Shown: piece by piece, positions 36,783 through 44,021 of the stretch
How positions within the stretch are numbered: the first letter of the stretch is position 1
Layout: each line of letters opens with the position of its first letter
Assembly: GCA_964537925.1 (NCBI GenBank)
Contig: CAZICV010000001.1
Location: 1,302,001-1,366,000, forward strand
From: SLDF01 sp964537925
Lineage (GTDB): Bacteria; Bacteroidota; Bacteroidia; Chitinophagales; Saprospiraceae
Length of the DNA stretch: 64,000 nt
Direction: 5' to 3'
The notes under the pieces: model-generated
Databases searched by the model: none
What the model saw: the letters and a program-made list of their open reading frames with translations, nothing else
What the model was told of the DNA's origin: nothing
Program-made: the position numbers and the translations under genes

Positions 36783-37235
36783 TCAGGAGTTGGTCAGCAA
36801 GGTCTTGACGACCCCGGCTATACGCGCGCCTTCTGCTTTGCCGGCGAGGCGTTGTCCTGCCAGGCCCATCACCCTACCCATATCTTTCATACCTGCAGCG
36901 CCTGTCTCTTCGATGATCCCGCGGATGGCAGCGGCCAGCTCTTCGTCGCCGAGCTGTGCCGGCAGATAGCGTTTGATGACCTCGATCTCTTCCGCTTCGA
37001 TCACAGCCAGGTCTTCTCTGCCTTGTGTCTTGTATATATCGAGGGAGTCCTGCCGCTGTTTGACCAGCTTCTGCAGAAGCTGTATTTCCCGCTCGGAGTC
37101 GAGCTCTTGTCCGCTTCCGTCTGTCTTGACCAGCGTGATGGCCGACTTAATGCCGCGGATCGCCCTCAGCGCCCCCTTGTCCTGGGCTTTCATGGCTTCT
37201 TTGAGGTCCTGGTTTATTCTTTCTTCGAGTGTCAT
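36783..37235 (-). CDS. GatB/YqeY domain protein
   Basis: 150 residues. MTLEERINQDLKEAMKAQDK, RAIRGIKSAITLVKT and the C-terminal MKDMGRVMGLAGQRLAGKAEG are the YqeY family pattern, related to the tRNA-binding tail of the GatB amidotransferase subunit. The role of stand-alone YqeY is not settled; a tRNA-related function is presumed. Its start overlaps the rsmA stop as ATGA, so it is translationally coupled to an rRNA-modifying enzyme. Convergent with rsmG, about 29 bp apart. Confidence 0.92.
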   Translation of the reverse strand: MTLEERINQDLKEAMKAQDKGALRAIRGIKSAITLVKTDGSGQELDSEREIQLLQKLVKQRQDSLDIYKTQGREDLAVIEAEEIEVIKRYLPAQLGDEELAAAIRGIIEETGAAGMKDMGRVMGLAGQRLAGKAEGARIAGVVKTLLTNS

Positions 37236-38008
37236 GATCTTTCCTGGTGTTGGGCAACGAAGTTAGTCAATTCCACAAAATCCTGCAGGGAGAGCTGTTC
37301 GGGCCGCTCGTTGAAGCGTGTGTCTCTGAGGAGCTCTTCGGGCACAAGTGACTTGAGGGTGTTGCGCAGCATCTTACGCCGCTGGTTGAAAGTAGTCTTG
37401 ACAACGGTGCGGAACAGCTTGTCGTCGCATCCAAGGGGCTCGTCCTCTTTGCGGACAAGCCTGATCACCGCAGATTTGACCTTGGGAGGGGGAGAGAAGG
37501 AGCCGGGGCTGACGCTGAACAGGTATTCTCCCTGGTAATAGGCTTGTACCAGCAGGCTGATCACCCCGTATTCTTTGCCGCCGGGGCCAGATATGACGCG
37601 CTCTGCAAGCTCTTTCTGGAACATGCCGACCATCTCGGGTATATAGTCCCGGTACTGGATCATCTGGATCAGGATCTGCGAGGATATATTATACGGAAAG
37701 TTGCCGATCAGCCTGAAAGATCTGCCGTCGAAGACCTCGTTGAGCCTGAGCCGCAGAAAATCCTGTGCGATGATCCTGCCCTGCAGCTGTGCGTAGTGGT
37801 GCTCCAGGTAATCCACCATATCCCGGTCGGCCTCTACTACAACCAGGTCAAAATCATGTGCCAGCAAATACTTGGTGAGCATTCCTTTGCCCGGCCCGAC
37901 TTCCAGCACGGGCTGACCGGCCTCTGCACCGAGCAGGCTGCCGGCGATTCTTTCTGCTATGGCCTCTTTGTTCAGGAAGTGCTGGCCATACGACTTTTTA
38001 GCTTTCAT
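37232..38008 (-). CDS. rsmA: 16S rRNA (adenine-1518/1519-N6)-dimethyltransferase RsmA (KsgA)
   Basis: 258 residues from the ATG that gives MKAKKSYGQHFLNKE, the family's standard opening; the frame runs seven codons further. SAM motif I is VLEVGPGKGMLTKYLL, and the catalytic NIPY-type motif appears as NFPYNISSQIL, a common natural variant. It dimethylates two adjacent adenines in helix 45 of 16S rRNA during 30S maturation. First gene of a two-gene unit with yqeY. Confidence 0.95.
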   Translation of the reverse strand: MKAKKSYGQHFLNKEAIAERIAGSLLGAEAGQPVLEVGPGKGMLTKYLLAHDFDLVVVEADRDMVDYLEHHYAQLQGRIIAQDFLRLRLNEVFDGRSFRLIGNFPYNISSQILIQMIQYRDYIPEMVGMFQKELAERVISGPGGKEYGVISLLVQAYYQGEYLFSVSPGSFSPPPKVKSAVIRLVRKEDEPLGCDDKLFRTVVKTTFNQRRKMLRNTLKSLVPEELLRDTRFNERPEQLSLQDFVELTNFVAQHQERS

Positions 38009-38123
38009 TATGTAGGCATGTGTAGTCACGGCGGTTGCGGTTGTGATATCCTACTATCCAAATATAACCGTTTTTCGCGCGACATTTTTTACAGACAATC
38101 AAAATCATGCACATTTAACATTC

Positions 38124-39311
38124 TTATATATTAAATCCGCTTTGCCTCAGGAGGACTTCCAGGTAGTGCTCGTCCAGGCCATAAAGGGCTTTCAGTCTCC
38201 CGGCCTCCGTCAGCGCTGCAGGCCGCGGTTGGGTCTTACGGCCGGTGATCATGGTGTTTTTGGCCGTATGCTCTGCGCTGATGAACTCGAACACCTGCGT
38301 GGTATATCCCGCGTATTCCATCAATAGCGCCCGGATACTGTCTGTGAGCAGCTCTGCCTGGCGTTCGAGCAGGATACCGTGGCGCAGAGCGGGTACCAGG
38401 TGCGCCGGGATCTTCATGGACTTACGCACCTGCCGGTGGCAACAGGGCGCCAGGACCAGTATATCTGCACGGGCGTTCAATCCGGCTGCAATGGCAAGGT
38501 CGGTCGCTGTGTCACAGGCGTGAAGAGCGATCAGCAGGTCCGTGTCCTGCGGAGTATGGTGCAGTATATCCCCGGCGACAAAACGCAGGCCGGTGAAGCC
38601 CAGTTTTTCAGCGAGTTCGTTGCCGGCGGATACAAGATGCGGTCGCAGCTCGACTCCGGTGACTTCCAGGTCCAGTCCTCTGCCGGTATGTAGTGTGTGA
38701 TATACGGCAAAAGTAAGGTACCCGCTACCGGCGCCCATATCAGTGATGGTATAGGTCTTGCCGGGCTCCCAGTGGGCAGTCAGACCCTGTATGATCTCGA
38801 CAAACTTGTTGATCTGGCTGTACTTCCTGCGCCCTTCGCTGTGCACATGGCCACCGGCAGAGCTGATGCCCAGCGCCTGCAGGAAAGCGGCATCAGCCGG
38901 GACCAGGTATTGTTTGCTTCTGTCATGCGCTTCGCTCACGGCGGGGACGGCCGGACCCTGCTCTGCGCTGAAGACAAGATGATGCCTGCCCTTGCGGGAG
39001 AGTTTCAGTTGAAAACTGCCCGAAGTGGTGTGCATATGCCAGTGCAGCCAGTCGATACGGTCTATGTCGGCCCGTAGTCTTAAGATGGCTTCACGGGTAG
39101 AAAGATTTTCGGTCTCATCTCTTGTGGGGAAACGCCGGATAAACGACCAGGCTCTCTCCCGGGATAGTTGGACCGGCCGGACAAAGAGGCGGGTGGCATC
39201 CAGCTGCGGAGCGGGCAACGACGCCGTGATCTTCCTGAGGCGCTTCTCTTCAAAAGCGTTTTCTGCAGCTTCCAGAAATGCGGTGATCGCCTGTGCCCCC
39301 TGTTGTAGCAT
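38124..39311 (-). CDS. SAM-dependent methyltransferase of the Methyltransf_32 type
   Basis: 395 residues from ATG 39311 (MLQQGAQAITAFLEAAENAF). The frame is open to 39662, but that part lies opposite the start of the MscS gene and is not coding. The SAM site is ITDMGAGSGYLTFAVYH, followed by VTGVELRPHLV, LLIALHACDTATDLAIAAG and LAPCCHRQVRKSMK. The HACD and APCCH motifs are those of the family that includes eukaryotic GSTCD/METTL25-like proteins. The N-terminal 150 residues lack a recognised domain. Substrate unknown; an RNA target is a reasonable guess only. Confidence 0.82.
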   Translation of the reverse strand: MLQQGAQAITAFLEAAENAFEEKRLRKITASLPAPQLDATRLFVRPVQLSRERAWSFIRRFPTRDETENLSTREAILRLRADIDRIDWLHWHMHTTSGSFQLKLSRKGRHHLVFSAEQGPAVPAVSEAHDRSKQYLVPADAAFLQALGISSAGGHVHSEGRRKYSQINKFVEIIQGLTAHWEPGKTYTITDMGAGSGYLTFAVYHTLHTGRGLDLEVTGVELRPHLVSAGNELAEKLGFTGLRFVAGDILHHTPQDTDLLIALHACDTATDLAIAAGLNARADILVLAPCCHRQVRKSMKIPAHLVPALRHGILLERQAELLTDSIRALLMEYAGYTTQVFEFISAEHTAKNTMITGRKTQPRPAALTEAGRLKALYGLDEHYLEVLLRQSGFNI

Positions 39312-39365
39312 GTACGATGCTCTTGAGTTTAGATCCAAAATCGCTAAATTAGAGACTTGTAACGA

Positions 39366-40733
39366 ATGTACATGGATGACCTGGCTTCCTTTTGGGATAA
39401 AGCCGTTTTTCATATCGGCAATACCACGATCCAGCTCGGAAAGCTCTCTGCACTGCTGTTTGCCCTGGCGCTGGTAGGACTTATATATATTTTTCTCAAC
39501 AAAGTCTTTCTCAAACCGATCATCATCCGGGAGAAAGCGTACAAGAGCCGGGAGAAAAAACATATCCGCCGCAGATGGGTATTGCTCTTTGTCCTCATTG
39601 CTGCGACCCTGATCGTCTGGATACTGGGCCTTGATATCAATCTTCTCCAGTTTGGCGAACAAGATATTTCCCTGCTGGTCGTGCTGCTGACCATGATCCT
39701 GCTCAGCTTTTCGAGCCTGATCGACTGGATATCCACATATGTGATCTACAAGGACAAGCCCGTAGAGGAGAGCCGCTACCAGGACCAGGGGCCCCGAAGG
39801 TTTCCTATCGGGGCCAATATCCAGTTTATCATCTATACGCTCGCCGCCATCCTGGTGTTGCGCGGGCTCAACCTGGACTTCCGGCTCTTCTCCTATAAGG
39901 ATGGTGAGGAAGTTGTTGATTTCGTATTCTCCCGGCTTTTTTCTGCCGTAGTCATTATCCTGGTAGCACGGGTGATTGCCTGGATACTCACAAGCATTGT
40001 GCTGGCGCGGTATTATCGCATGCGCAACATCGAGTACAGCTCACAGTATGCCATCAACCAGATCCTGACTTATATCATCTTTGTGCTGGCCATCATCGTG
40101 GCGCTGGAGAACCTGGGCCTGAAGATGACCCTCCTTTGGGGTGGAGCTGCAGCCCTGCTTGTGGGTATCGGTCTGGGTCTGCAGCAGACCTTCAATGACC
40201 TGATATCGGGTGTGATCCTGCTTTTCGAGCGAAGTGTAGAGGTAGGAGCAGTACTGGAGATCGACGGTATGGTAGGTACGGTGCGCAAGATCGGTATAAG
40301 GACTTCGATCATGGAGACCCGCGACAACCTGACCGTGATCGTACCCAACTCAAGGCTGATCGTCAATAATGTGATCAACTGGAATCACAACGACGACAAG
40401 GCGCGGTTCAATGTATCGGTGGGAGTGGCCTATGGTTCGGATACGGACCTGGTTCGCAATGTACTGATCGCTGTAGCGCTTCAGCACCCGGATGTGCTCA
40501 ATACGCCTCCGCCGTTTGTCCGGTTTACGCAGTTTGCGGATTATGACCTGGTCATGGAGTTGCACTTCTGGTCACGCAAGCTGATCCCGATCGAAAATAT
40601 AAAGAGCGATCTGAGGTTTGCTATCGACAAGGCCTTCCGCGAAAACGGCATTATCGTGCCTTATCCGCAGCGGGATGTCCGTTTTCGTTCATACGACCCA
40701 AACGTACAGGCACCACCGGATCGTTATCACTAA
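39366..40733 (+). CDS. Small-conductance mechanosensitive channel, MscS family
   Basis: 455 residues with about five membrane helices before the pore region. The pore-lining helix and adjacent beta domain are clear: GGAAALLVGIGLGLQQTF, NDLISGVILLFERSVEVGAV, and GTVRKIGIRTSIMETRDN with VIVPNSRLIVNNVINW. The C-terminal part forms the cytosolic vestibule. Role: releases solutes on hypo-osmotic shock, inner membrane. ATG 39366 is followed closely by a second ATG at 39372. Ends 11 bp before the next gene, so probably one transcript. Confidence 0.93.
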   Translation: MYMDDLASFWDKAVFHIGNTTIQLGKLSALLFALALVGLIYIFLNKVFLKPIIIREKAYKSREKKHIRRRWVLLFVLIAATLIVWILGLDINLLQFGEQDISLLVVLLTMILLSFSSLIDWISTYVIYKDKPVEESRYQDQGPRRFPIGANIQFIIYTLAAILVLRGLNLDFRLFSYKDGEEVVDFVFSRLFSAVVIILVARVIAWILTSIVLARYYRMRNIEYSSQYAINQILTYIIFVLAIIVALENLGLKMTLLWGGAAALLVGIGLGLQQTFNDLISGVILLFERSVEVGAVLEIDGMVGTVRKIGIRTSIMETRDNLTVIVPNSRLIVNNVINWNHNDDKARFNVSVGVAYGSDTDLVRNVLIAVALQHPDVLNTPPPFVRFTQFADYDLVMELHFWSRKLIPIENIKSDLRFAIDKAFRENGIIVPYPQRDVRFRSYDPNVQAPPDRYH

Positions 40734-40744
40734 AAAGCGGGGCT

Positions 40745-41212
40745 ATGAAAAGAAGCTTACTTTGTATGTGTATCCTGGTCGCGGCGGCCGGAAGCCTTTC
40801 GGCTCAGAACAAGAAAAATGAAGCCCTGGTCAGAAGCTATTTCAGGGCATGGAATGAAGGCAAGACCGAACTGCTCAACATGGTCTGCGACCCGGACTTT
40901 GAAAGAAATACGGCAGGTGTATCGGATATCCGGGGCCTGGTCGCGCTGAAGACATACGTACAGCGCAACCGTGAACAAATGCTCCGGTACAAGATCGAGC
41001 CCAAAGAATGGATCAGCAGCAGGGACGGAGTGGCGGTCTCCTGGACAGCATCTTTCTGGGCCACGGAAGACAGGATCATTAGCTGGACGGGCATCAGCAT
41101 GTTCAAAGTAGGCGGTGAAAAACTAACGGAAGAGGCGGTGATGAGCGACCGCCTGAAGTTGTACCGGCAGATGGGCTATATCATTACGGCGCCCGAAGAG
41201 AAAAAAGAGTAA
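40745..41212 (+). CDS. Exported NTF2/SnoaL-like small protein
   Basis: 155 residues with a signal peptide (MKRSLLCMCILVAAAGSLSAQ). The mature part has the cone-shaped NTF2-like pattern: helix NEALVRSYFRAWNEGKTELL, then strands WISSRDGVAVSWTASFWATE and RIISWTGISMFKV. No catalytic residues can be assigned. Eleven bp after mscS and followed 70 bp later by tRNA-Cys. Function unknown. Confidence 0.75.
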   Translation: MKRSLLCMCILVAAAGSLSAQNKKNEALVRSYFRAWNEGKTELLNMVCDPDFERNTAGVSDIRGLVALKTYVQRNREQMLRYKIEPKEWISSRDGVAVSWTASFWATEDRIISWTGISMFKVGGEKLTEEAVMSDRLKLYRQMGYIITAPEEKKE

Positions 41213-41258
41213 AAGAAAACTTGCCGCCGAATGTTGGGAAAGTAAAGATGCAAACGCC

Positions 41259-41266
41259 TATATTTG
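41259..41266 (+). promoter_or_regulatory. -7 promoter box of the tRNA-Cys gene
   Basis: TATATTTG, an exact TAnnTTTG match, 16 bp before the mature tRNA 5' end; a TTG is at 41234..41236. Confidence 0.65.
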
Positions 41267-41282
41267 CCTTCCCGTTCAAAAG

Positions 41283-41353
41283 GGTCACGTGGCCGAGTGG
41301 CTAGGCAGAGGTCTGCAAAACCTCGTACAGCGGTTCGAATCCGCTCGTGACCT
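41283..41353 (+). tRNA. tRNA-Cys (anticodon GCA)
   Basis: 71 nt without the CCA. Acceptor stem GGTCACG (41283..41289) with CGTGACC (41346..41352), all seven pairs perfect. D-arm GCC/GGC, anticodon stem GAGGT/ACCTC with loop CTGCAAA (anticodon GCA), T-arm AGCGG/CCGCT with loop TTCGAAT. The discriminator base is T (U73), the identity base expected for tRNA-Cys. A promoter box precedes it and a strong terminator follows, so it is an independent unit. Confidence 0.97.
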
Positions 41354-41359
41354 CGAAAA

Positions 41360-41396
41360 AAGCCCCCTCGAATTATCGAGGGGGCTTCGTTTTTTC
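41360..41396 (+). terminator. Terminator of tRNA-Cys
   Basis: Perfect 12-bp stem AAGCCCCCTCGA (41360..41371) with TCGAGGGGGCTT (41376..41387), four-base loop, then a run of six T. It may also stop the convergent HMA gene transcript from the other side, since A-tracts precede it. Confidence 0.9.
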
Positions 41397-41417
41397 AGCC
41401 GGCGCCGGTGGTAGTTG

Positions 41418-42029
41418 TTACTGCTTGCGTTCGTACTGGCAGCAGGCGTGCAGGTTGTCGTAAACATCCTGGTCCGCCTTGAACCGATCTGTATCGTGTC
41501 CGACTGCTGCGACTTTCTTTTCGACGCCTTCCCTGGATACCTTATCTCCGTCGAACCGGACATGCAGCATACTGGTCTCATCGTTCCAGAAAGCACTGAA
41601 TATGCCCGGCAGTTCGTTCACGGCTTTTTCTATGCGTGATTTGCACATGCCGCAATTGCCGTAGACCCTGAAGACCTCTTCCTGGTAGTGGGCGGCGGTG
41701 GCCTTGTTGTTCCGCGGCGACCAGGCAATCTCTTCTCCGGACTGGCGGCGGATGGTCACTGATGTGGGGGTATAGCCGGCGTTGTCTATGCGCCGTACGA
41801 CCTCTTCGGCAGTAATGGCGGCTTCTGCCGGACTTGTAAAACGCATCTCTCCCTGTTGCAGGTCGATACGAAACTGTTTGATCCCCTTGAGATCACGAAA
41901 AGCACGCTCCAACCCGTTGGCGCAGAAGGGACAGCCCATCCCATCGACTTTAGCTTGGACAAGGTCCCCCTGCGCCCAGGTCAGAGTCGCCAGGCAAATG
42001 GTTATTGAAAATATTACCAGCGATTTCAT
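41418..42029 (-). CDS. Exported protein with two heavy-metal-associated (HMA) domains
   Basis: 203 residues. A signal peptide (about 1-20) precedes two HMA folds. The first has its metal-binding pair at Cys33 and Cys36 (GMGCPFC); the second at Cys126 and Cys129 (GNCGMC). The tail GHDTDRFKADQDVYDNL followed by a Cys-Cys pair (196-197) is typical of Bacteroidota copper-chaperone-like proteins. Copper(I), or another soft metal, is the likely ligand. Tandem HMA in a secreted protein suggests periplasmic metal handling. It is the last gene of a minus-strand run with the barrel and HYC_CC_PP genes, 18 bp after the former. Confidence 0.85.
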   Translation of the reverse strand: MKSLVIFSITICLATLTWAQGDLVQAKVDGMGCPFCANGLERAFRDLKGIKQFRIDLQQGEMRFTSPAEAAITAEEVVRRIDNAGYTPTSVTIRRQSGEEIAWSPRNNKATAAHYQEEVFRVYGNCGMCKSRIEKAVNELPGIFSAFWNDETSMLHVRFDGDKVSREGVEKKVAAVGHDTDRFKADQDVYDNLHACCQYERKQ

Positions 42030-42047
42030 TGTATTTCTTTTTTAGAA

Positions 42048-42824
42048 TCAGATAATAAAACGCCCCCCGACCAGGAACGCCAGATCACGGCGGAAGTGGT
42101 GAGGAACCTGTTCATAAAGCGGCACCTGAAGCGAAGCTTCAAGCACATAGCTGCGAAAAGCATACTGGATCCCTTGTGCGATATAGACCGCTTTATAGTT
42201 GTCAGCAGGCATCCAGCGGCCCTCGTACTCGAAGTATAGGGTCACTTGCCGAACCGGGTAAACAGGTTTCAGCAAGGGCAGCCCGAACGAGAGCCTTGAT
42301 TCGACATAACTCGGGTGTATGTCCGAGAAAAGAGCATTGTATCCGAGCTCTCCCACGATGCCGTACTGGAGGCTTTCGTAGCCGGCCAGCATCCCGAGAT
42401 AGGTCTGGTAGGCGCCCATCCCCACATGAAGGGCTTCCGAAGGGCGACCGGTAGGGAACATCCCCGCCGCTTTGGCCGCTACGCGAAAAGTACTTCCCAT
42501 ACGATCCTTTCGCAGAAACTGGTACTTGGCCTTGAGCATCAAATCACCCGGACGGAGACCGTCGCGTTGGGTCGAAGTGCGTACAGCTGCGAAGGGGAGC
42601 TCGGCGCCGAGCTCCAGGTTGTTGCGGAGATTGTAGTCGAACCCCAGCGGGATGATATGGTATTCATTGTCTCCATGCCGGAGATACTGGTAGAAGACTC
42701 GCAAGGTACTCTTGCGGGCGCCGAGCATGATCGGCTTATCGGTACGGATGGGGGGACCCTGCGCCGACAAGATACCGGGAACCGCCAGGAGCAAGAGTAT
42801 CCCAATCCAAAATGATGGTTTCAT
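42048..42824 (-). CDS. Outer-membrane barrel protein of the metal locus
   Basis: 258 residues with a signal peptide (MKPSFWIGILLLLAVPGILSAQ) and amphipathic strands throughout: HIIPLGFDYNLRNNLELGAE, TLYFEYEGRWMPADNY, YVLEASLQVPLYEQVP, and a closing strand ending GGRFII. It looks like the transporter/MetA-pathway type barrel family (PF13557-like) often found beside heavy-metal genes in Bacteroidota. Substrate unassigned. Middle gene of the minus-strand run, with HYC_CC_PP 84 bp upstream and the HMA gene 18 bp downstream. Confidence 0.75.
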   Translation of the reverse strand: MKPSFWIGILLLLAVPGILSAQGPPIRTDKPIMLGARKSTLRVFYQYLRHGDNEYHIIPLGFDYNLRNNLELGAELPFAAVRTSTQRDGLRPGDLMLKAKYQFLRKDRMGSTFRVAAKAAGMFPTGRPSEALHVGMGAYQTYLGMLAGYESLQYGIVGELGYNALFSDIHPSYVESRLSFGLPLLKPVYPVRQVTLYFEYEGRWMPADNYKAVYIAQGIQYAFRSYVLEASLQVPLYEQVPHHFRRDLAFLVGGRFII

Positions 42825-42908
42825 GTGATGTTTTTGATTGATAAAGACAAGACATAACTCGTCCTGCTGCTCGTGGAGACAGCAGGGACCAGGTTATCTG
42901 TGCGCTTT

Positions 42909-43382
42909 TCAATTCAAAAAACACCGGACGAGGACAGGTATGTCCCGGATAAGCAAGGGAGGGCGGAAGTGCAGAAACTCCCATTGCAACCCGTGTGGCT
43001 GTGCGGCCGGTAGCAACCATACAGACAAGATGAGGGCAACTGCGGGCGTAGCCTGCTGCAGGCCGAATGAATCGACATGGTCCTGTATTTTGACCAGTGG
43101 ATCGAGCTGCAGGTATTCCCGTACATCCTGGCAGCAATCGCCGGGCCTGACCGGCTCGGTTTGCTTCTTGCAACATGATCCGGGTTTGTGCTCCGGTTCG
43201 ACCAGTACGACGGGCCTGAGGTGTTCTGCAGAAGTACATCCCAATTGCACGCAGGTAGCTGCAGGTAGCAGTATGCTTACAGACTTCAGCTCATTCTTGC
43301 AGAAATGACGGTTGAGGCTGAACCCGATACTGCTCAGGTACACCAGAATGGCGAGCGATATGTGGAATACTCTGAATATCAT
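42909..43382 (-). CDS. HYC_CC_PP-family small envelope protein
   Basis: 157 residues. An N-terminal hydrophobic segment (MIFRVFHISLAILVYLSSIG) is followed by the cysteine pattern that names the family: NRHFCKNELKSV, then a pair in GSCCKKQ and another in GDCCQD. A second hydrophobic stretch lies at about 112-125. The family occurs in Bacteroidota next to TonB receptors and HMA proteins; its role is unknown, metal binding being plausible given the paired cysteines. A minus-strand TAATTTTG box at 43394..43401 is only 12 bp before the ATG, which implies a very short leader. Confidence 0.78.
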   Translation of the reverse strand: MIFRVFHISLAILVYLSSIGFSLNRHFCKNELKSVSILLPAATCVQLGCTSAEHLRPVVLVEPEHKPGSCCKKQTEPVRPGDCCQDVREYLQLDPLVKIQDHVDSFGLQQATPAVALILSVWLLPAAQPHGLQWEFLHFRPPLLIRDIPVLVRCFLN

Positions 43383-43393
43383 CCCTATGCATA

Positions 43394-43401
43394 CAAAATT
43401 A
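43394..43401 (-). promoter_or_regulatory. -7 promoter box of the HYC_CC_PP/barrel/HMA run
   Basis: TAATTTTG on the minus strand, an exact TAnnTTTG match. Assuming the usual ~7-nt distance to +1, the leader would be only about 5-6 nt. Confidence 0.55.
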
Positions 43402-43590
43402 CGGAAGTTTGCGGGAGAAGGTTCCTCGTTAACAAATCTTTATTTTTTGGCGCCGCATCCTTCGTGTTATACGGATTTTCCGGCCGGAAGCAGCTCTGCA
43501 GCACGAGCGAAGGCCGCAGAACGCAGGTCTGACGGGCTTAGAATGTTATTAGAAGCAATCTAAATAAGAACCAGACCCTGTACCCGGAAT

Positions 43591-43598
43591 TAACTTTG
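43591..43598 (+). promoter_or_regulatory. -7 promoter box driving the TonB receptor leader
   Basis: TAACTTTG, an exact TAnnTTTG match, on the plus strand 424 bp before the receptor ATG and about 20 bp before the small frame at 43619. Confidence 0.55.
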
Positions 43599-43618
43599 CG
43601 GCCATGGAAAGGCGTTCC

Positions 43619-43900
43619 ATGCAGATACTCGTAGTACTCACCTGCATAGTTTTTTCCGTGCAAGCGGTACGGCTCGTGCATACCCGCCTCCCGGGAAAGA
43701 CAGGCATGGTTGTGGGTATATGCCCTCTTCACCCCGATTTTTCGACTACGAAGACCTGCTTTGTCGCAGAAGCGGGTGTTGTGCCTTCTTTTTCCGTACA
43801 GCACACGTCGGAAACGGAGCCGGAGACCCCGTCTGCGACTATGTCTTCCGGCTGGGCGAAGGCGTTGGCCCAGTGCAATACCAGGACCCGCTCACCATGA
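43619..43900 (+). CDS. Possible small secreted protein or remnant upstream of the TonB receptor
   Basis: A 93-codon frame begins 20 bp after a good promoter box. Its first 20 residues (MQILVVLTCIVFSVQAVRLV) would make a signal peptide. The rest is Ser/Thr-rich without a recognised domain. From about 43720 a different frame (to 44001) has equally plausible codon use and contains FRLGEGVGPVQYQD and GYWKVILPGHQYRTC. The two together could be one frameshifted gene, a signal peptide in one frame and a mature part in another, or neither may be translated. Low confidence in every version. Confidence 0.25.
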   Translation: MQILVVLTCIVFSVQAVRLVHTRLPGKTGMVVGICPLHPDFSTTKTCFVAEAGVVPSFSVQHTSETEPETPSATMSSGWAKALAQCNTRTRSP

Positions 43901-44021
43901 GCGAAAAGAGTTGTAGTCCGGATATATCAGGCTACTGGAAAGTGATATTGCCGGGTCATCAGTACCGGACCTGCGAGCATCGCCCGGCATTTTTTCGATA
44001 ACATCAAATGAAATAAGTTCA

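Larger units (their letters stand above)
43402..44021. other. Divergent intergenic region and leader of the TonB receptor gene
   Basis: About 620 bp between the divergent promoters and the receptor gene. 43402..43590 holds no convincing frame. After an exact promoter box (43591..43598), roughly 420 bp precede the receptor ATG. This leader carries two weak, mutually exclusive reading frames (43619..43900 and 43720..44001) and no terminator hairpin that I could recognise. Confidence 0.5.

Noticed and set aside
39312..39662. 117-residue N-terminal extension of the minus-strand methyltransferase
   Set aside because: Lies opposite the start of the MscS gene and reads as shadow sequence; the ATG at 39311 gives a normal beginning.
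43748..43840. Cobalamin riboswitch upstream of the TonB receptor (ACGAAGACCTGC and a GAGCCGGAGACC stretch resemble a B12 box)
   Set aside because: The core CCCGCAACTG-type block and the GGTG/AATCC pairing segments are absent and the two box-like pieces are not in the right order; probably chance.
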